The position numbers and the translations under genes are program-made. Shown piece by piece: positions 40,097 through 48,274 of a stretch of DNA of 64,000 nucleotides. The stretch is from assembly GCF_003063315.1 (NCBI RefSeq), contig NZ_NERV01000003.1, forward strand, positions 620,001 to 684,000. Reading direction: 5' to 3'. A model generated the notes under the pieces. It saw nothing but the letters and a program-made list of their open reading frames with translations. It had not been told where the DNA came from and ran no database searches. Origin of the DNA: Limnohabitans sp. T6-5 (GTDB taxonomy: Bacteria; Pseudomonadota; Gammaproteobacteria; Burkholderiales; Burkholderiaceae_C). The stretch's first letter is position 1. Each line of letters starts with the position of its first letter.

Positions 40097-41275
40097 ATGT
40101 TTCATTTCTCTTTGCCTCAAGGGGCCGGGCGCTGGGCGCTTCGCTTGAGTGTGGTTTCGGCGTTCACGGCGGTGGCTTTGTTGTCGGCCTGTTCGCGCCA
40201 GGAGGCGGTTCAGGAGCCGGTTCGCTCGGTCAAGCTGCTCACGGTGGGGAGCTCGGTGCTCCATGCACAGGGTGAATACGCCGCTGAAGTGCGTGCCCGG
40301 GTCGAGTCGCGTCTGGGTTTTCGGGTGGCCGGCAAGCTGGTGCAGCGCCAGGCTGAGGCGGGGCAGCGTGTGGGCGCAGGTCAGGTGCTGGCCCAAATAG
40401 ATGCGCAGGATTACCAATTGGGGGCGCAAGCGGCCATGGCCGGTGTGACAGCCGCCCAGACCCAGCGCGACTTGGCGGCTGCTGAGTTCAAGCGTTTCGA
40501 GGCCTTGAAGGCGCAAAACTTCATCAGCGGTGTGGAATTGGAGCGCCGCGAAGCCAGTCTGAAAGCGGCCGAAGCCACCTTGGCGCAGGTCAAGGCGCAG
40601 GCCCAGGCCCAAAGCAATCAGGCGGGCTATGCAAAGTTGCAAGCCACGGCTGCGGGGGTGATCACTGCTGTGGAGGTTGAAGTCGGCCAAGTGGTGTCGG
40701 CCGGGCAGCCGGTGGTGCGTCTGGCGCATGACGGTCCGCGCGATGCGGTGTTTGCCGTGTCGGAGCAGGCCATTTTGGCGATCAAGACCGGACAAGCCAT
40801 GCAGGCGGTCTGGCCTGGGACGGGCCAGGTGTTCAAAGGCCGGGTGCGCGAAGTGGGGGCTGGGGCCGATCCGGTGACCCGCACTTACACGGTCAAGCTG
40901 GCGCTGGAGGCGGCGGATCGCCTGCCTTTGGGGGCCACGTTGACGGTGCTGGCGGCTGAAGAGGCACCCCGCACAGCCCAAGTCATCAAGCTGCCCACCA
41001 GCGCGCTTCGCCAAGAAGGTGCAGGCAGTGCGGTTTGGGTGCTGGACGAAGCGACCATGACGGTGCGTTTGCAGCCTGTGCAAGTGAGCACGGTCGATGG
41101 CAATGAGGTGGTGATCGCGTCGGGCCTGAGCGTGGGCCAAAAGGTGGTGAGTGCCGGGGTGCATGTCTTGTCGCCGGGGCAGAAGGTCTCGGTGTACAGC
41201 GCACCGGCAGCGGCTCCCGCACCCGCAACGGCTCCCGCCCCCGTCACAGCGGCTTCTTCAGCAACCCAGCGGTGA
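40097..41275 (+). CDS. RND efflux periplasmic adaptor (MFP) lipoprotein
   Basis: 392 residues. The lipobox is VALLSAC. It has a biotinyl-lipoyl-like domain (VESRLGFRVAGKLVQRQAEAGQRVGAGQVLAQID), a helical hairpin (AAQTQRDLAAAEFKRFEAL...), and the beta-barrel and membrane-proximal domains of HlyD/AcrA type. It ends with a Pro/Ala-rich tail. It couples the inner-membrane RND pump to an outer-membrane channel, which is not encoded nearby. Its stop overlaps the pump start (TGATG). Confidence 0.9.
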   Translation: MFHFSLPQGAGRWALRLSVVSAFTAVALLSACSRQEAVQEPVRSVKLLTVGSSVLHAQGEYAAEVRARVESRLGFRVAGKLVQRQAEAGQRVGAGQVLAQIDAQDYQLGAQAAMAGVTAAQTQRDLAAAEFKRFEALKAQNFISGVELERREASLKAAEATLAQVKAQAQAQSNQAGYAKLQATAAGVITAVEVEVGQVVSAGQPVVRLAHDGPRDAVFAVSEQAILAIKTGQAMQAVWPGTGQVFKGRVREVGAGADPVTRTYTVKLALEAADRLPLGATLTVLAAEEAPRTAQVIKLPTSALRQEGAGSAVWVLDEATMTVRLQPVQVSTVDGNEVVIASGLSVGQKVVSAGVHVLSPGQKVSVYSAPAAAPAPATAPAPVTAASSATQR

Positions 41276-44200
41276 TGCCCATGCGTGACACCGAAAAAAA
41301 GAGTTTCAACCTCTCGCGCTGGGCGCTGGAGCACCCGGCCCTGACGCGCTACCTGATGGTGGCGCTCATGGTGCTCGGCATGGCGTCTTACTTTCAGCTG
41401 GGGCAGGACGAAGACCCACCGTTCACCTTCCGGGCCATGGTGGTGCGCACTTATTGGCCCGGGGCCACGGCCCAGCAGGTGGCCGAGCAGGTGACCGATA
41501 AGCTCGAACGCACGCTGCAGGAAGTGCCCTATGCGGACAAGATCCGCAGCTACTCCAAGCCGGGCGAGTCGCAGATCATTCTGGAACTCAAGGACTATTC
41601 CAAGCCCGGTGAGGTGCCGCAGGTCTGGTACACCGTGCGCAAAAAGATCGGCGACATGCGCGCCACCTTGCCGCAGGGCGTGGTGGGGCCGTTTTTCAAC
41701 GATGAGTTTGGTGATGTGTATGGCGTGATTTACGCCCTGAGCGGCGATGGCTTCAGCGCCGCCGAGGTCAAGACGCACGCCGACCGCGTGCGCCAGACGC
41801 TGCTGCGCGTGCCCGATGTGGCCAAGGTCGAGCTTTTTGGCGTGCAGGACGAAAAAATCTTCATCGACGTCTCGCAAAAGAAGATCGCCCAGATGGGCTT
41901 GGACATGGGCGCCGTGCTGGCGCAGCTGGGCCAGCAAAACGCGGTCGAGTCGGCCGGCACGATGCAGTCACCCAACGACGTGGTGCAGGTGCGCGTGGGC
42001 GGCCAGTTCCAGAATCTGGACGACCTGCGGGCCATGCCCATACGTGGTGGCTCAGGCGCGCAGGTGCGACTGGGCGACATCGCCACGGTCAGCCGTGGGT
42101 ATGTGGACCCGCCGTCCGTCAAGGTGCGCCATGACGGCGAAGAAGTCATTGCCCTGGGTGTGAGCATGGCCAAGGGCGGCGACATCATCGCTCTGGGGAA
42201 GGCGCTCAATGCCACGGTCAAGCAAATCGAGGCCAGTTTGCCCGTGGGCTTGGCGCTCAAGCAGGTGCAGGACCAGCCCGCAGCCGTGTCCAAATCGGTC
42301 AATGAGTTCATCAAGGTGCTGATCGAGGCGGTGGTGATTGTGTTGGCGGTGAGCTTTTTGGCGCTGGGTTTGCACAAGCGGCCCGGAAACAACCCCCTGT
42401 GGAAGCGCTGGACGCTGGACATCCGACCCGGTCTGGTGGTGGGCATCACCATCCCGTTGGTGCTGGCGGTGACCTTTTTGGCCATGAATTACTTTGGCAT
42501 CGGTCTGCACAAAATTTCGCTGGGCTCGCTGATCATTGCGCTGGGCCTGCTGGTCGACGACGCCATCATTGCGGTCGAGATGATGGTGCGCAAGATGGAA
42601 GAGGGCTACGACAAGTTCCGCGCGGCCACCTTTGCTTATGAGCTGACGGCCATGCCCATGCTCACGGGCACGCTGATCACGGCGGCGGGCTTTTTGCCCA
42701 TCGGCATCGCCAAATCGGTGACGGGCGAATACACCTTCGCCATCTTCGCGGTCACGGTGATTGCGCTGATCGTGAGCTGGGTGGCCTCGGTCTACTTTGT
42801 GCCCTACCTGGGCGCTTGGCTGCTCAAGCCTCCAGTGCATGCGGTGGTGGGCGAGGGGGCTGTGCACAGCCACGACAGCGCCGAAATGTTTGACACGCCG
42901 TTTTACCGCCAGTTCCGCCGCTGGGTGACTTGGTGTGTGACCCACCGCTGGAAGACCATCGGCATCACCATCGCCCTGTTTGTGCTGGGCATCGTGGGCA
43001 TGGGCAAGGTGCAGCAGCAGTTCTTCCCCGATTCCAGCCGCCCTGAAATTTTGGTGGACCTGTGGCTGCCCGAGGGCGCACCCTACAGTGCCAGCGAAGA
43101 GGTGGCCAAGCGCGTCGAGAAACGCCTGGCGCAAGAAGAGGGCGTGAGCTCGGTCACCACCTGGGTGGGCTCGGGCGTGCCGCGTTTTTACCTGCCGCTC
43201 GATCAGGTGTTCCCGCAGAGCAATGTGTCGCAGTTGATCGTGTTGCCGCGTGACCTGAAGGTGCGCGAGAGCTTGCGTGTGAAGCTTCCGGCCTTGCTGG
43301 CGCAGGAGTTCCCCGAAGTCCGTGGCCGCGTCAAGCTGCTGCCCAATGGCCCGCCCGTGCCCTACCCGGTGCAGTTTCGCGTGGTGGGCACCGAGCCTGT
43401 GGCCCTGCGCCAGAAGGCCGAAGAGGTCAAGGCCGTCATGCGCCGCAACGCCAGTGCCCGGGGGGTGAACGACAACTGGAACGAGTCGGTCAAGACCGTG
43501 CGCCTGGAAGTGGACCAGGCCAAGGCCCGCGCCTTGGGCGTGACCAGTCAGTCCATTGCGCAGTCCTCACGCACGCTCTTGTCGGGGGCGCCTGTGGGCC
43601 AGTTCCGCGAAGGCGACAAACTGATCGACATCGTGCTGCGTCAGCCTTTGAACGAGCGCGATGCGCTGTCCGATCTGGGTCAGGCCTATGTGCCCACGGC
43701 GTCGGGCAAGTCGATTCCGCTCTTGCAAATCGCGCGTCCCGTCTTCGCCTGGGAACCGGGCGTGATGTGGCGCGAAGGCCGCCAGTACGCCATCACGGTG
43801 CAGTCGGACATCGCCGAAGGGGTGCAGGGCGCCACGGTGACGGCGCAGCTGCAGCCTGAGTTGCAGAAGCTGCAAGCCCAGTGGGCCAGCCAGGGCCAGA
43901 CCGATTACCGCATTGAAGTCGCAGGCGCGGTCGAGCAAAGCTCCAAAGGCTCGGCCTCGATTGCGGCGGGTGTGCCCATCATGCTGTTCATCACCTTCAC
44001 GCTGCTGATGCTGCAGTTGCAAAGCTTCAGCCGCTCGGTGCTGGTGTTCCTGACCGGTCCTTTGGGCATGGCGGGGGTGGCGGCATCGTTGCTGGCGCTC
44101 AACCGGCCATTTGGTTTTGTGGCTTTGCTGGGGGTGATCGCGCTCATGGGCATGATCCAGCGCAACTCGGTGATCCTGATTGACCAGATCGAGCAGGACC

Positions 44201-44454
44201 GCGCAGCAGGTGTGGAGCCTTGGCGGGCGATCGTCGAGTCGGCCGTGCGCCGTTTGCGGCCCATTGTGCTGACGGCAGCAGCGGCCGTGCTGGCCATGAT
44301 CCCGCTGTCGCGCAGCGTGTTTTGGGGGCCGATGGCCGTGGCCATCATGGGTGGCCTGATCGTGGCCACCGCCCTGACTTTGCTGGCGCTGCCGGCCATG
44401 TACGCGGCCTGGTTCCGTGTGCCGCGCCCGACAGAGCCTGCCCAGGCGGCTTGA
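41275..44454 (+). CDS. RND-family efflux permease (AcrB/MexB-like)
   Basis: 1059 residues, the family size, with 12 membrane helices and two large periplasmic loops. TM4 carries the proton-relay Asp pair in LGLLVDDAIIAVEMMVRKMEEG. QDEDPPFTFRAMVVRTYWPGATAQQVAEQVTDKLE is typical of the subgroup resembling multidrug/cation pumps. ATG 41275 shares one base with the upstream stop; ATG 41281 is an alternative. The substrate is unknown. Confidence 0.92.
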   Translation: MPMRDTEKKSFNLSRWALEHPALTRYLMVALMVLGMASYFQLGQDEDPPFTFRAMVVRTYWPGATAQQVAEQVTDKLERTLQEVPYADKIRSYSKPGESQIILELKDYSKPGEVPQVWYTVRKKIGDMRATLPQGVVGPFFNDEFGDVYGVIYALSGDGFSAAEVKTHADRVRQTLLRVPDVAKVELFGVQDEKIFIDVSQKKIAQMGLDMGAVLAQLGQQNAVESAGTMQSPNDVVQVRVGGQFQNLDDLRAMPIRGGSGAQVRLGDIATVSRGYVDPPSVKVRHDGEEVIALGVSMAKGGDIIALGKALNATVKQIEASLPVGLALKQVQDQPAAVSKSVNEFIKVLIEAVVIVLAVSFLALGLHKRPGNNPLWKRWTLDIRPGLVVGITIPLVLAVTFLAMNYFGIGLHKISLGSLIIALGLLVDDAIIAVEMMVRKMEEGYDKFRAATFAYELTAMPMLTGTLITAAGFLPIGIAKSVTGEYTFAIFAVTVIALIVSWVASVYFVPYLGAWLLKPPVHAVVGEGAVHSHDSAEMFDTPFYRQFRRWVTWCVTHRWKTIGITIALFVLGIVGMGKVQQQFFPDSSRPEILVDLWLPEGAPYSASEEVAKRVEKRLAQEEGVSSVTTWVGSGVPRFYLPLDQVFPQSNVSQLIVLPRDLKVRESLRVKLPALLAQEFPEVRGRVKLLPNGPPVPYPVQFRVVGTEPVALRQKAEEVKAVMRRNASARGVNDNWNESVKTVRLEVDQAKARALGVTSQSIAQSSRTLLSGAPVGQFREGDKLIDIVLRQPLNERDALSDLGQAYVPTASGKSIPLLQIARPVFAWEPGVMWREGRQYAITVQSDIAEGVQGATVTAQLQPELQKLQAQWASQGQTDYRIEVAGAVEQSSKGSASIAAGVPIMLFITFTLLMLQLQSFSRSVLVFLTGPLGMAGVAASLLALNRPFGFVALLGVIALMGMIQRNSVILIDQIEQDRAAGVEPWRAIVESAVRRLRPIVLTAAAAVLAMIPLSRSVFWGPMAVAIMGGLIVATALTLLALPAMYAAWFRVPRPTEPAQAA

Positions 44455-44488
44455 AAAACACCGTCGCAGAGGAGAAAACCAGCATCGC

Positions 44489-44511
44489 CCGGACCCAAAA
44501 ATAGGGTCCGG
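44489..44511 (+). terminator. hairpin after the RND operon
   Basis: Perfect 8-bp stem CCGGACCC/GGGTCCGG with a 7-base AT loop. It is not followed by a clear T-run, so termination is likely but not certain. The bases after it up to the tRNA include a TAAAAT box that could be a tRNA promoter. Confidence 0.5.
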
Positions 44512-44605
44512 AGCGGCTAAAATAGAAAGTTGACCGATTTCAAGCGGGCGGTCAGGCCTGTGGATGGCACCCATCCCGGCCTGTTCGCCCTTTTTGTTTG
44601 GACCC

Positions 44606-44692
44606 GCGCGGGTGGCGAAATTGGTAGACGCACCAGGTTTAGGTCCTGACGGTGGCAACACTGTGCGGGTTCGAGTCCCGCCCCGCGCACCA
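44606..44692 (+). tRNA. tRNA-Leu(UAG)
   Basis: The acceptor stem GCGCGGG/CCCGCGC closes the fold, with discriminator A and an encoded CCA. The anticodon loop TTTAGGT gives anticodon UAG. A long variable arm fits class II tRNA-Leu. It lies 65 bp upstream of tig. Confidence 0.95.
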
Positions 44693-44757
44693 ACTCTTTT
44701 TCATGAGAAGGGCTTGTCCCGGAACATGAGAGCGATTCACATTAACCGAGAACGACG

Positions 44758-46071
44758 ATGACAGTGACTGTTGAAACCCTTGAAAAACTGGAACGCAAGA
44801 TCACCCTGACTGTGCCCGTGACGGCCATCCAGTCCGAGGTCGATGCACGCCTGAAGAAAATGGCCCGTACGGTCAAGATGGACGGTTTCCGTCCGGGCAA
44901 AGTGCCCATGAACGTCGTGGCCCAGCGCTATGGCTACTCGGTTCAGTACGAAGTGCTGAATGACAAAGTGGGCGAAGCTTTCTCCGTGGCTGCCAACGAA
45001 GCGCAAGTGCGCGTGGCTGGTCAGCCCCGCATCTCTGAAAAAGAAGGCGCACCGGAAGGCCAATTGACTTTTGATGCCATTTTTGAGGTTTACCCCGAAG
45101 TGAAGCTGGGCAATCTGGCTGACACCGAAGTCGAAAAACTGACCGCTGAAGTCTCTGATGCGGCCATCGACAAGACCGTGGACATCTTGCGCAAGCAGCG
45201 CCGCACCTTCGCTCAGCGCGCTCAAGACGCCGCTGCACAAGACGGCGACCGCGCCACCATCGACTTCGAAGGCAAGATCGACGGTGAAGTGTTCTCTGGC
45301 GGCAAAGCCGAAGACTTCCAGTTCATCCTGGGCGACGGCCAGATGCTCAAAGAGTTTGAAGACGCTGTGCGCGGCATGAAAACCGGTGAAAGCAAGACTT
45401 TCCCGCTGGCTTTCCCTGCGGACTACCACGGTCAGGATGTTGCGGGCAAAACCGCCGACTTCCTCGTCACCGTCAAGAAACTCGAAGCGGCTAACCTGCC
45501 CGAAGTCAATGAAGCCCTGGCCAAGTCCTTGGGTATCGCTGACGCAACGGTTGAAGGCCTGCGCGCTGACATCCGCAAAAACCTCGAGCGCGAAGTCAAG
45601 TTCCGCTTGCTGGCCCGCAACAAGCAAGCCGCTATGGATGCTTTGGTGGCCAAGGCCGAGCTGGACCTGCCACAGTCGATCGTGCAAAGCGAAATCGAGC
45701 GCCTGAAAGATGGCGCCCGTGCCGACTTGAAGCAACGCGGCATCAAGGACGCCGACAAGGCCCCAATCCCTGACGATATCTTCCGACCCCAAGCCGAGCA
45801 GCGCGTGCGCCTGGGCTTGGTGGTGGCCGAAGTCGTGCGTGGCAATACCCTGCACGCCAAGCCTGAGCAGATCAAGGCGCACATCGAAGAGCTGGCTGCA
45901 AGCTACGAGCGCCCCGATGATGTGGTGCGTTGGTACAACAGCGACAACCAGCGTCTGGCCGAGGTGGAGGCCGTGGTCATCGAGAGCAATGTGTCTGATT
46001 TCGTGCTGGGCCAAGCCAAGGTCACCGAAAAAGCCATCACCTTTGAAGAGCTGATGGGTCAGCAGGCCTGA
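44758..46071 (+). CDS. tig: trigger factor, ribosome-associated chaperone and prolyl isomerase
   Basis: 437 residues. The N-terminal ribosome-binding domain has the signature MDGFRPGKVPMNVVAQRYG, where FRxGKxP docks to ribosomal protein L23. The PPIase domain is around residues 150-245 (DGDRATIDFEGKIDGEVFSGGKAEDFQFILGDGQML), followed by the helical C-terminal chaperone domain. It heads the protein-quality-control set tig-clpP-clpX-lon in the usual order. Confidence 0.97.
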   Translation: MTVTVETLEKLERKITLTVPVTAIQSEVDARLKKMARTVKMDGFRPGKVPMNVVAQRYGYSVQYEVLNDKVGEAFSVAANEAQVRVAGQPRISEKEGAPEGQLTFDAIFEVYPEVKLGNLADTEVEKLTAEVSDAAIDKTVDILRKQRRTFAQRAQDAAAQDGDRATIDFEGKIDGEVFSGGKAEDFQFILGDGQMLKEFEDAVRGMKTGESKTFPLAFPADYHGQDVAGKTADFLVTVKKLEAANLPEVNEALAKSLGIADATVEGLRADIRKNLEREVKFRLLARNKQAAMDALVAKAELDLPQSIVQSEIERLKDGARADLKQRGIKDADKAPIPDDIFRPQAEQRVRLGLVVAEVVRGNTLHAKPEQIKAHIEELAASYERPDDVVRWYNSDNQRLAEVEAVVIESNVSDFVLGQAKVTEKAITFEELMGQQA

Positions 46072-46094
46072 TGGATTCTGTGAACACTTGAAGA

Positions 46095-46137
46095 ATGGGG
46101 CTTGTGCCGGGCTTGCAGTCTGGCTGACAAGCCCCAT
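46095..46137 (+). promoter_or_regulatory. 11-bp perfect hairpin between tig and clpP
   Basis: ATGGGGCTTGT (46095-46105) and ACAAGCCCCAT (46127-46137) pair completely around a 21-base loop. No long T-run follows. It may partly end tig transcripts or serve as a processing site. Its right arm overlaps the heat-shock -10 box. Confidence 0.55.
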
Positions 46138-46139
46138 CT
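46112..46139 (+). promoter_or_regulatory. sigma-32 (heat-shock) type promoter of clpP
   Basis: CTTGCAG (46112-46118) and CCCCATCT (46132-46139) with a 13-bp spacer match the heat-shock consensus CTTGAAA-N11-16-CCCCATNT well, especially in the -10 box. The start would be near 46146, about 44 bp before ATG 46190. ClpP is a heat-shock protein in many proteobacteria, which supports the call. Confidence 0.65.
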
Positions 46140-46189
46140 CTTTGGTGGGTTGAGAACTCGGGTTAAAGTCATCTGAAATTCATGGAGAA

Positions 46190-46801
46190 ATGATGAGCGC
46201 ACTGGATATCACTAATCTGGGCATGGTGCCCATGGTCGTTGAGCAATCGGGCCGTGGCGAACGTGCCTATGACATTTATTCACGCTTGCTCAAGGAGCGC
46301 GTGATTTTTCTGGTGGGCGAGGTCAATGACCACATGGCCAACCTGATCGTGGCGCAGTTGTTGTTTTTGGAGAGCGAAAACCCTGAAAAGGACATCTCGC
46401 TGTACATCAACTCACCAGGCGGCTCGGTCAGCGCAGGCATGGCGATTTACGACACCATGAACTTCATCAAGCCCGATGTGTCTACGCTATGCAACGGCAT
46501 GGCCGCCAGCATGGGTGCTTTCTTGCTGTCATCGGGTGCCAAGGGCAAGCGCTTTTCGCTGCCCAACTCCAAGATCATGATCCACCAGCCTCTGGGTGGT
46601 GCGCGTGGTCAGGCCACTGAAATCGAAATTGCTGCACGCGAAATCGTCAAGACCCGTGCACATTTGAACCGCATCCTGGCCGAAAACACCGGCCAGCCGC
46701 TGAGCAAAATTGAGTTGGACACCGAGCGCGATTACTACCTGTCGGCTGACGAGGCCAAGGACTATGGTTTGATCGATCAGGTGATCGCCAAGCGAGCCTG
46801 A
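46190..46801 (+). CDS. clpP: ATP-dependent Clp protease proteolytic subunit
   Basis: 203 residues of serine protease that forms the double heptameric ring. The catalytic Ser is in [16 protein letters not shown], the His in [14 protein letters not shown] and the Asp in [24 protein letters not shown]. The first residues are a short propeptide ([23 protein letters not shown]). GGAGAA lies before ATG 46190; the next codon is also ATG. It partners ClpX, encoded 107 bp downstream. Confidence 0.97.
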   Translation: MMSALDITNLGMVPMVVEQSGRGERAYDIYSRLLKERVIFLVGEVNDHMANLIVAQLLFLESENPEKDISLYINSPGGSVSAGMAIYDTMNFIKPDVSTLCNGMAASMGAFLLSSGAKGKRFSLPNSKIMIHQPLGGARGQATEIEIAAREIVKTRAHLNRILAENTGQPLSKIELDTERDYYLSADEAKDYGLIDQVIAKRA

Positions 46802-46830
46802 TGCGTGCCGGTTGACCCGGCCTGATTTGG

Positions 46831-46865
46831 ACGGCGTTTACCTGTGCAGGTGAGCGCCGTTTTTC
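46831..46865 (+). terminator. intrinsic terminator between clpP and clpX
   Basis: Stem ACGGCG (46831-46836) with CGCCGT (46855-46860), inner CCT/AGG pairs, then TTTTTCTTT. It ends part of the clpP transcripts, so clpX probably also has its own promoter in 46866-46908. Confidence 0.7.
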
Positions 46866-46908
46866 TTTCGTTATCATTGACGATCTCCGGATACCAAGGC
46901 GACTTTTT

Positions 46909-48174
46909 ATGGCCGACAAAAAAGGCTCCACTTCTGAAAAAAACCTGTACTGCTCCTTTTGCGGCAAAAGCCAGCATGAGGTCAAAAAGCTGATTGCAGG
47001 CCCATCGGTCTTCATTTGCGACGAATGCATAGACTTGTGCAACGACATCGTGCGCGATGAACTGGCCACCACCTTGGTGGGCGAGGGTGCCAAGGACGGC
47101 TTGCCGACACCGTTGGACATCAAAACCAACCTCGATAACTATGTGATTGGCCAGGAAAAAGCCAAGCGCAGTCTGGCGGTGGCGGTTTACAACCATTACA
47201 AGCGCCTCAAACACAAAGAGGGTGCCAAAAAAGACGATGTCGAACTCGCCAAGAGCAACATCTTGCTGATTGGCCCTACGGGTTCGGGCAAGACTTTGCT
47301 GGCGCAGACCATGGCGCGCATGCTGGACGTGCCCTTTGTGATGGCTGACGCGACGACCCTGACCGAAGCCGGTTACGTGGGCGAGGACGTCGAGAACATC
47401 GTGGCCAAGTTGCTGCAGACCTGCAATTACGACGTCGAGCGTGCCCAGCGCGGCATCGTGTACATCGACGAGATTGACAAGATCACCCGCAAATCCGACA
47501 ACCCCTCGATCACGCGTGACGTGTCGGGCGAGGGCGTGCAGCAAGCCTTGCTCAAGCTGGTTGAAGGCACCATGGCCAGCGTTCCCCCTCAGGGCGGGCG
47601 CAAGCATCCCAACCAGGATTTCCTGCAGATCGACACGACCAACATCCTGTTCATTTGCGGTGGCGCTTTCGCGGGGCTTGAAAAAGTCATCGAAAACCGC
47701 ACTGAAGCTGGCGGCATTGGCTTTGGCGCCACGGTCAAGAGCAAGAAGCAGCGTTCACTGACCGATGTGTTCAACGAAGTTGAGCCTGAAGACCTCATTA
47801 AATTCGGCCTGATTCCCGAGCTGGTCGGTCGGTTGCCTGTGGTGGCCACTTTGGCTGAATTGACCGAAGACGCTTTGGTGCAAATCCTGACCGAGCCCAA
47901 AAACGCCGTGGTCAAGCAGTTCACCAAACTGCTGTCCATGGAGGGCGTGGAGCTTGAAGTGCGCCCCAGTGCGCTGACGGCGATTGCCCGCAAGGCATTG
48001 GCCCGCAAGACCGGTGCCCGAGGCTTGCGCTCCATCATGGAGCAAGCATTGATCGACACCATGTTTGAATTGCCCAATGCGGCCAATGTTGAAAAAGTTG
48101 TGGTAGACGAGTCCACCATCGACGACAACAAAGCGCCGCTGCTGGTTTACCGCGAGTCGGCCAAACAGGCCTGA
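46909..48174 (+). CDS. clpX: ATP-dependent Clp protease ATP-binding subunit ClpX
   Basis: 421 residues. An N-terminal C4 zinc-binding domain ([14 protein letters not shown]...[10 protein letters not shown]) is followed by a AAA+ unfoldase with Walker A GPTGSGKT, Walker [11 protein letters not shown], pore loop GYVGEDV and the ClpP-docking IGF loop in [13 protein letters not shown]. It unfolds tagged substrates and feeds them to ClpP. Confidence 0.97.
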   Translation: MADKKGSTSEKNLYCSFCGKSQHEVKKLIAGPSVFICDECIDLCNDIVRDELATTLVGEGAKDGLPTPLDIKTNLDNYVIGQEKAKRSLAVAVYNHYKRLKHKEGAKKDDVELAKSNILLIGPTGSGKTLLAQTMARMLDVPFVMADATTLTEAGYVGEDVENIVAKLLQTCNYDVERAQRGIVYIDEIDKITRKSDNPSITRDVSGEGVQQALLKLVEGTMASVPPQGGRKHPNQDFLQIDTTNILFICGGAFAGLEKVIENRTEAGGIGFGATVKSKKQRSLTDVFNEVEPEDLIKFGLIPELVGRLPVVATLAELTEDALVQILTEPKNAVVKQFTKLLSMEGVELEVRPSALTAIARKALARKTGARGLRSIMEQALIDTMFELPNAANVEKVVVDESTIDDNKAPLLVYRESAKQA

Positions 48175-48274
48175 CCAACATGTGTGATGCGCTGCGCAAT
48201 AGCCCCTCAAACTGCTGGGTTGTAATTGTGCGCAGAGCATCCATGTGTAGCTGAATTGACCTGAGGGAAACACC

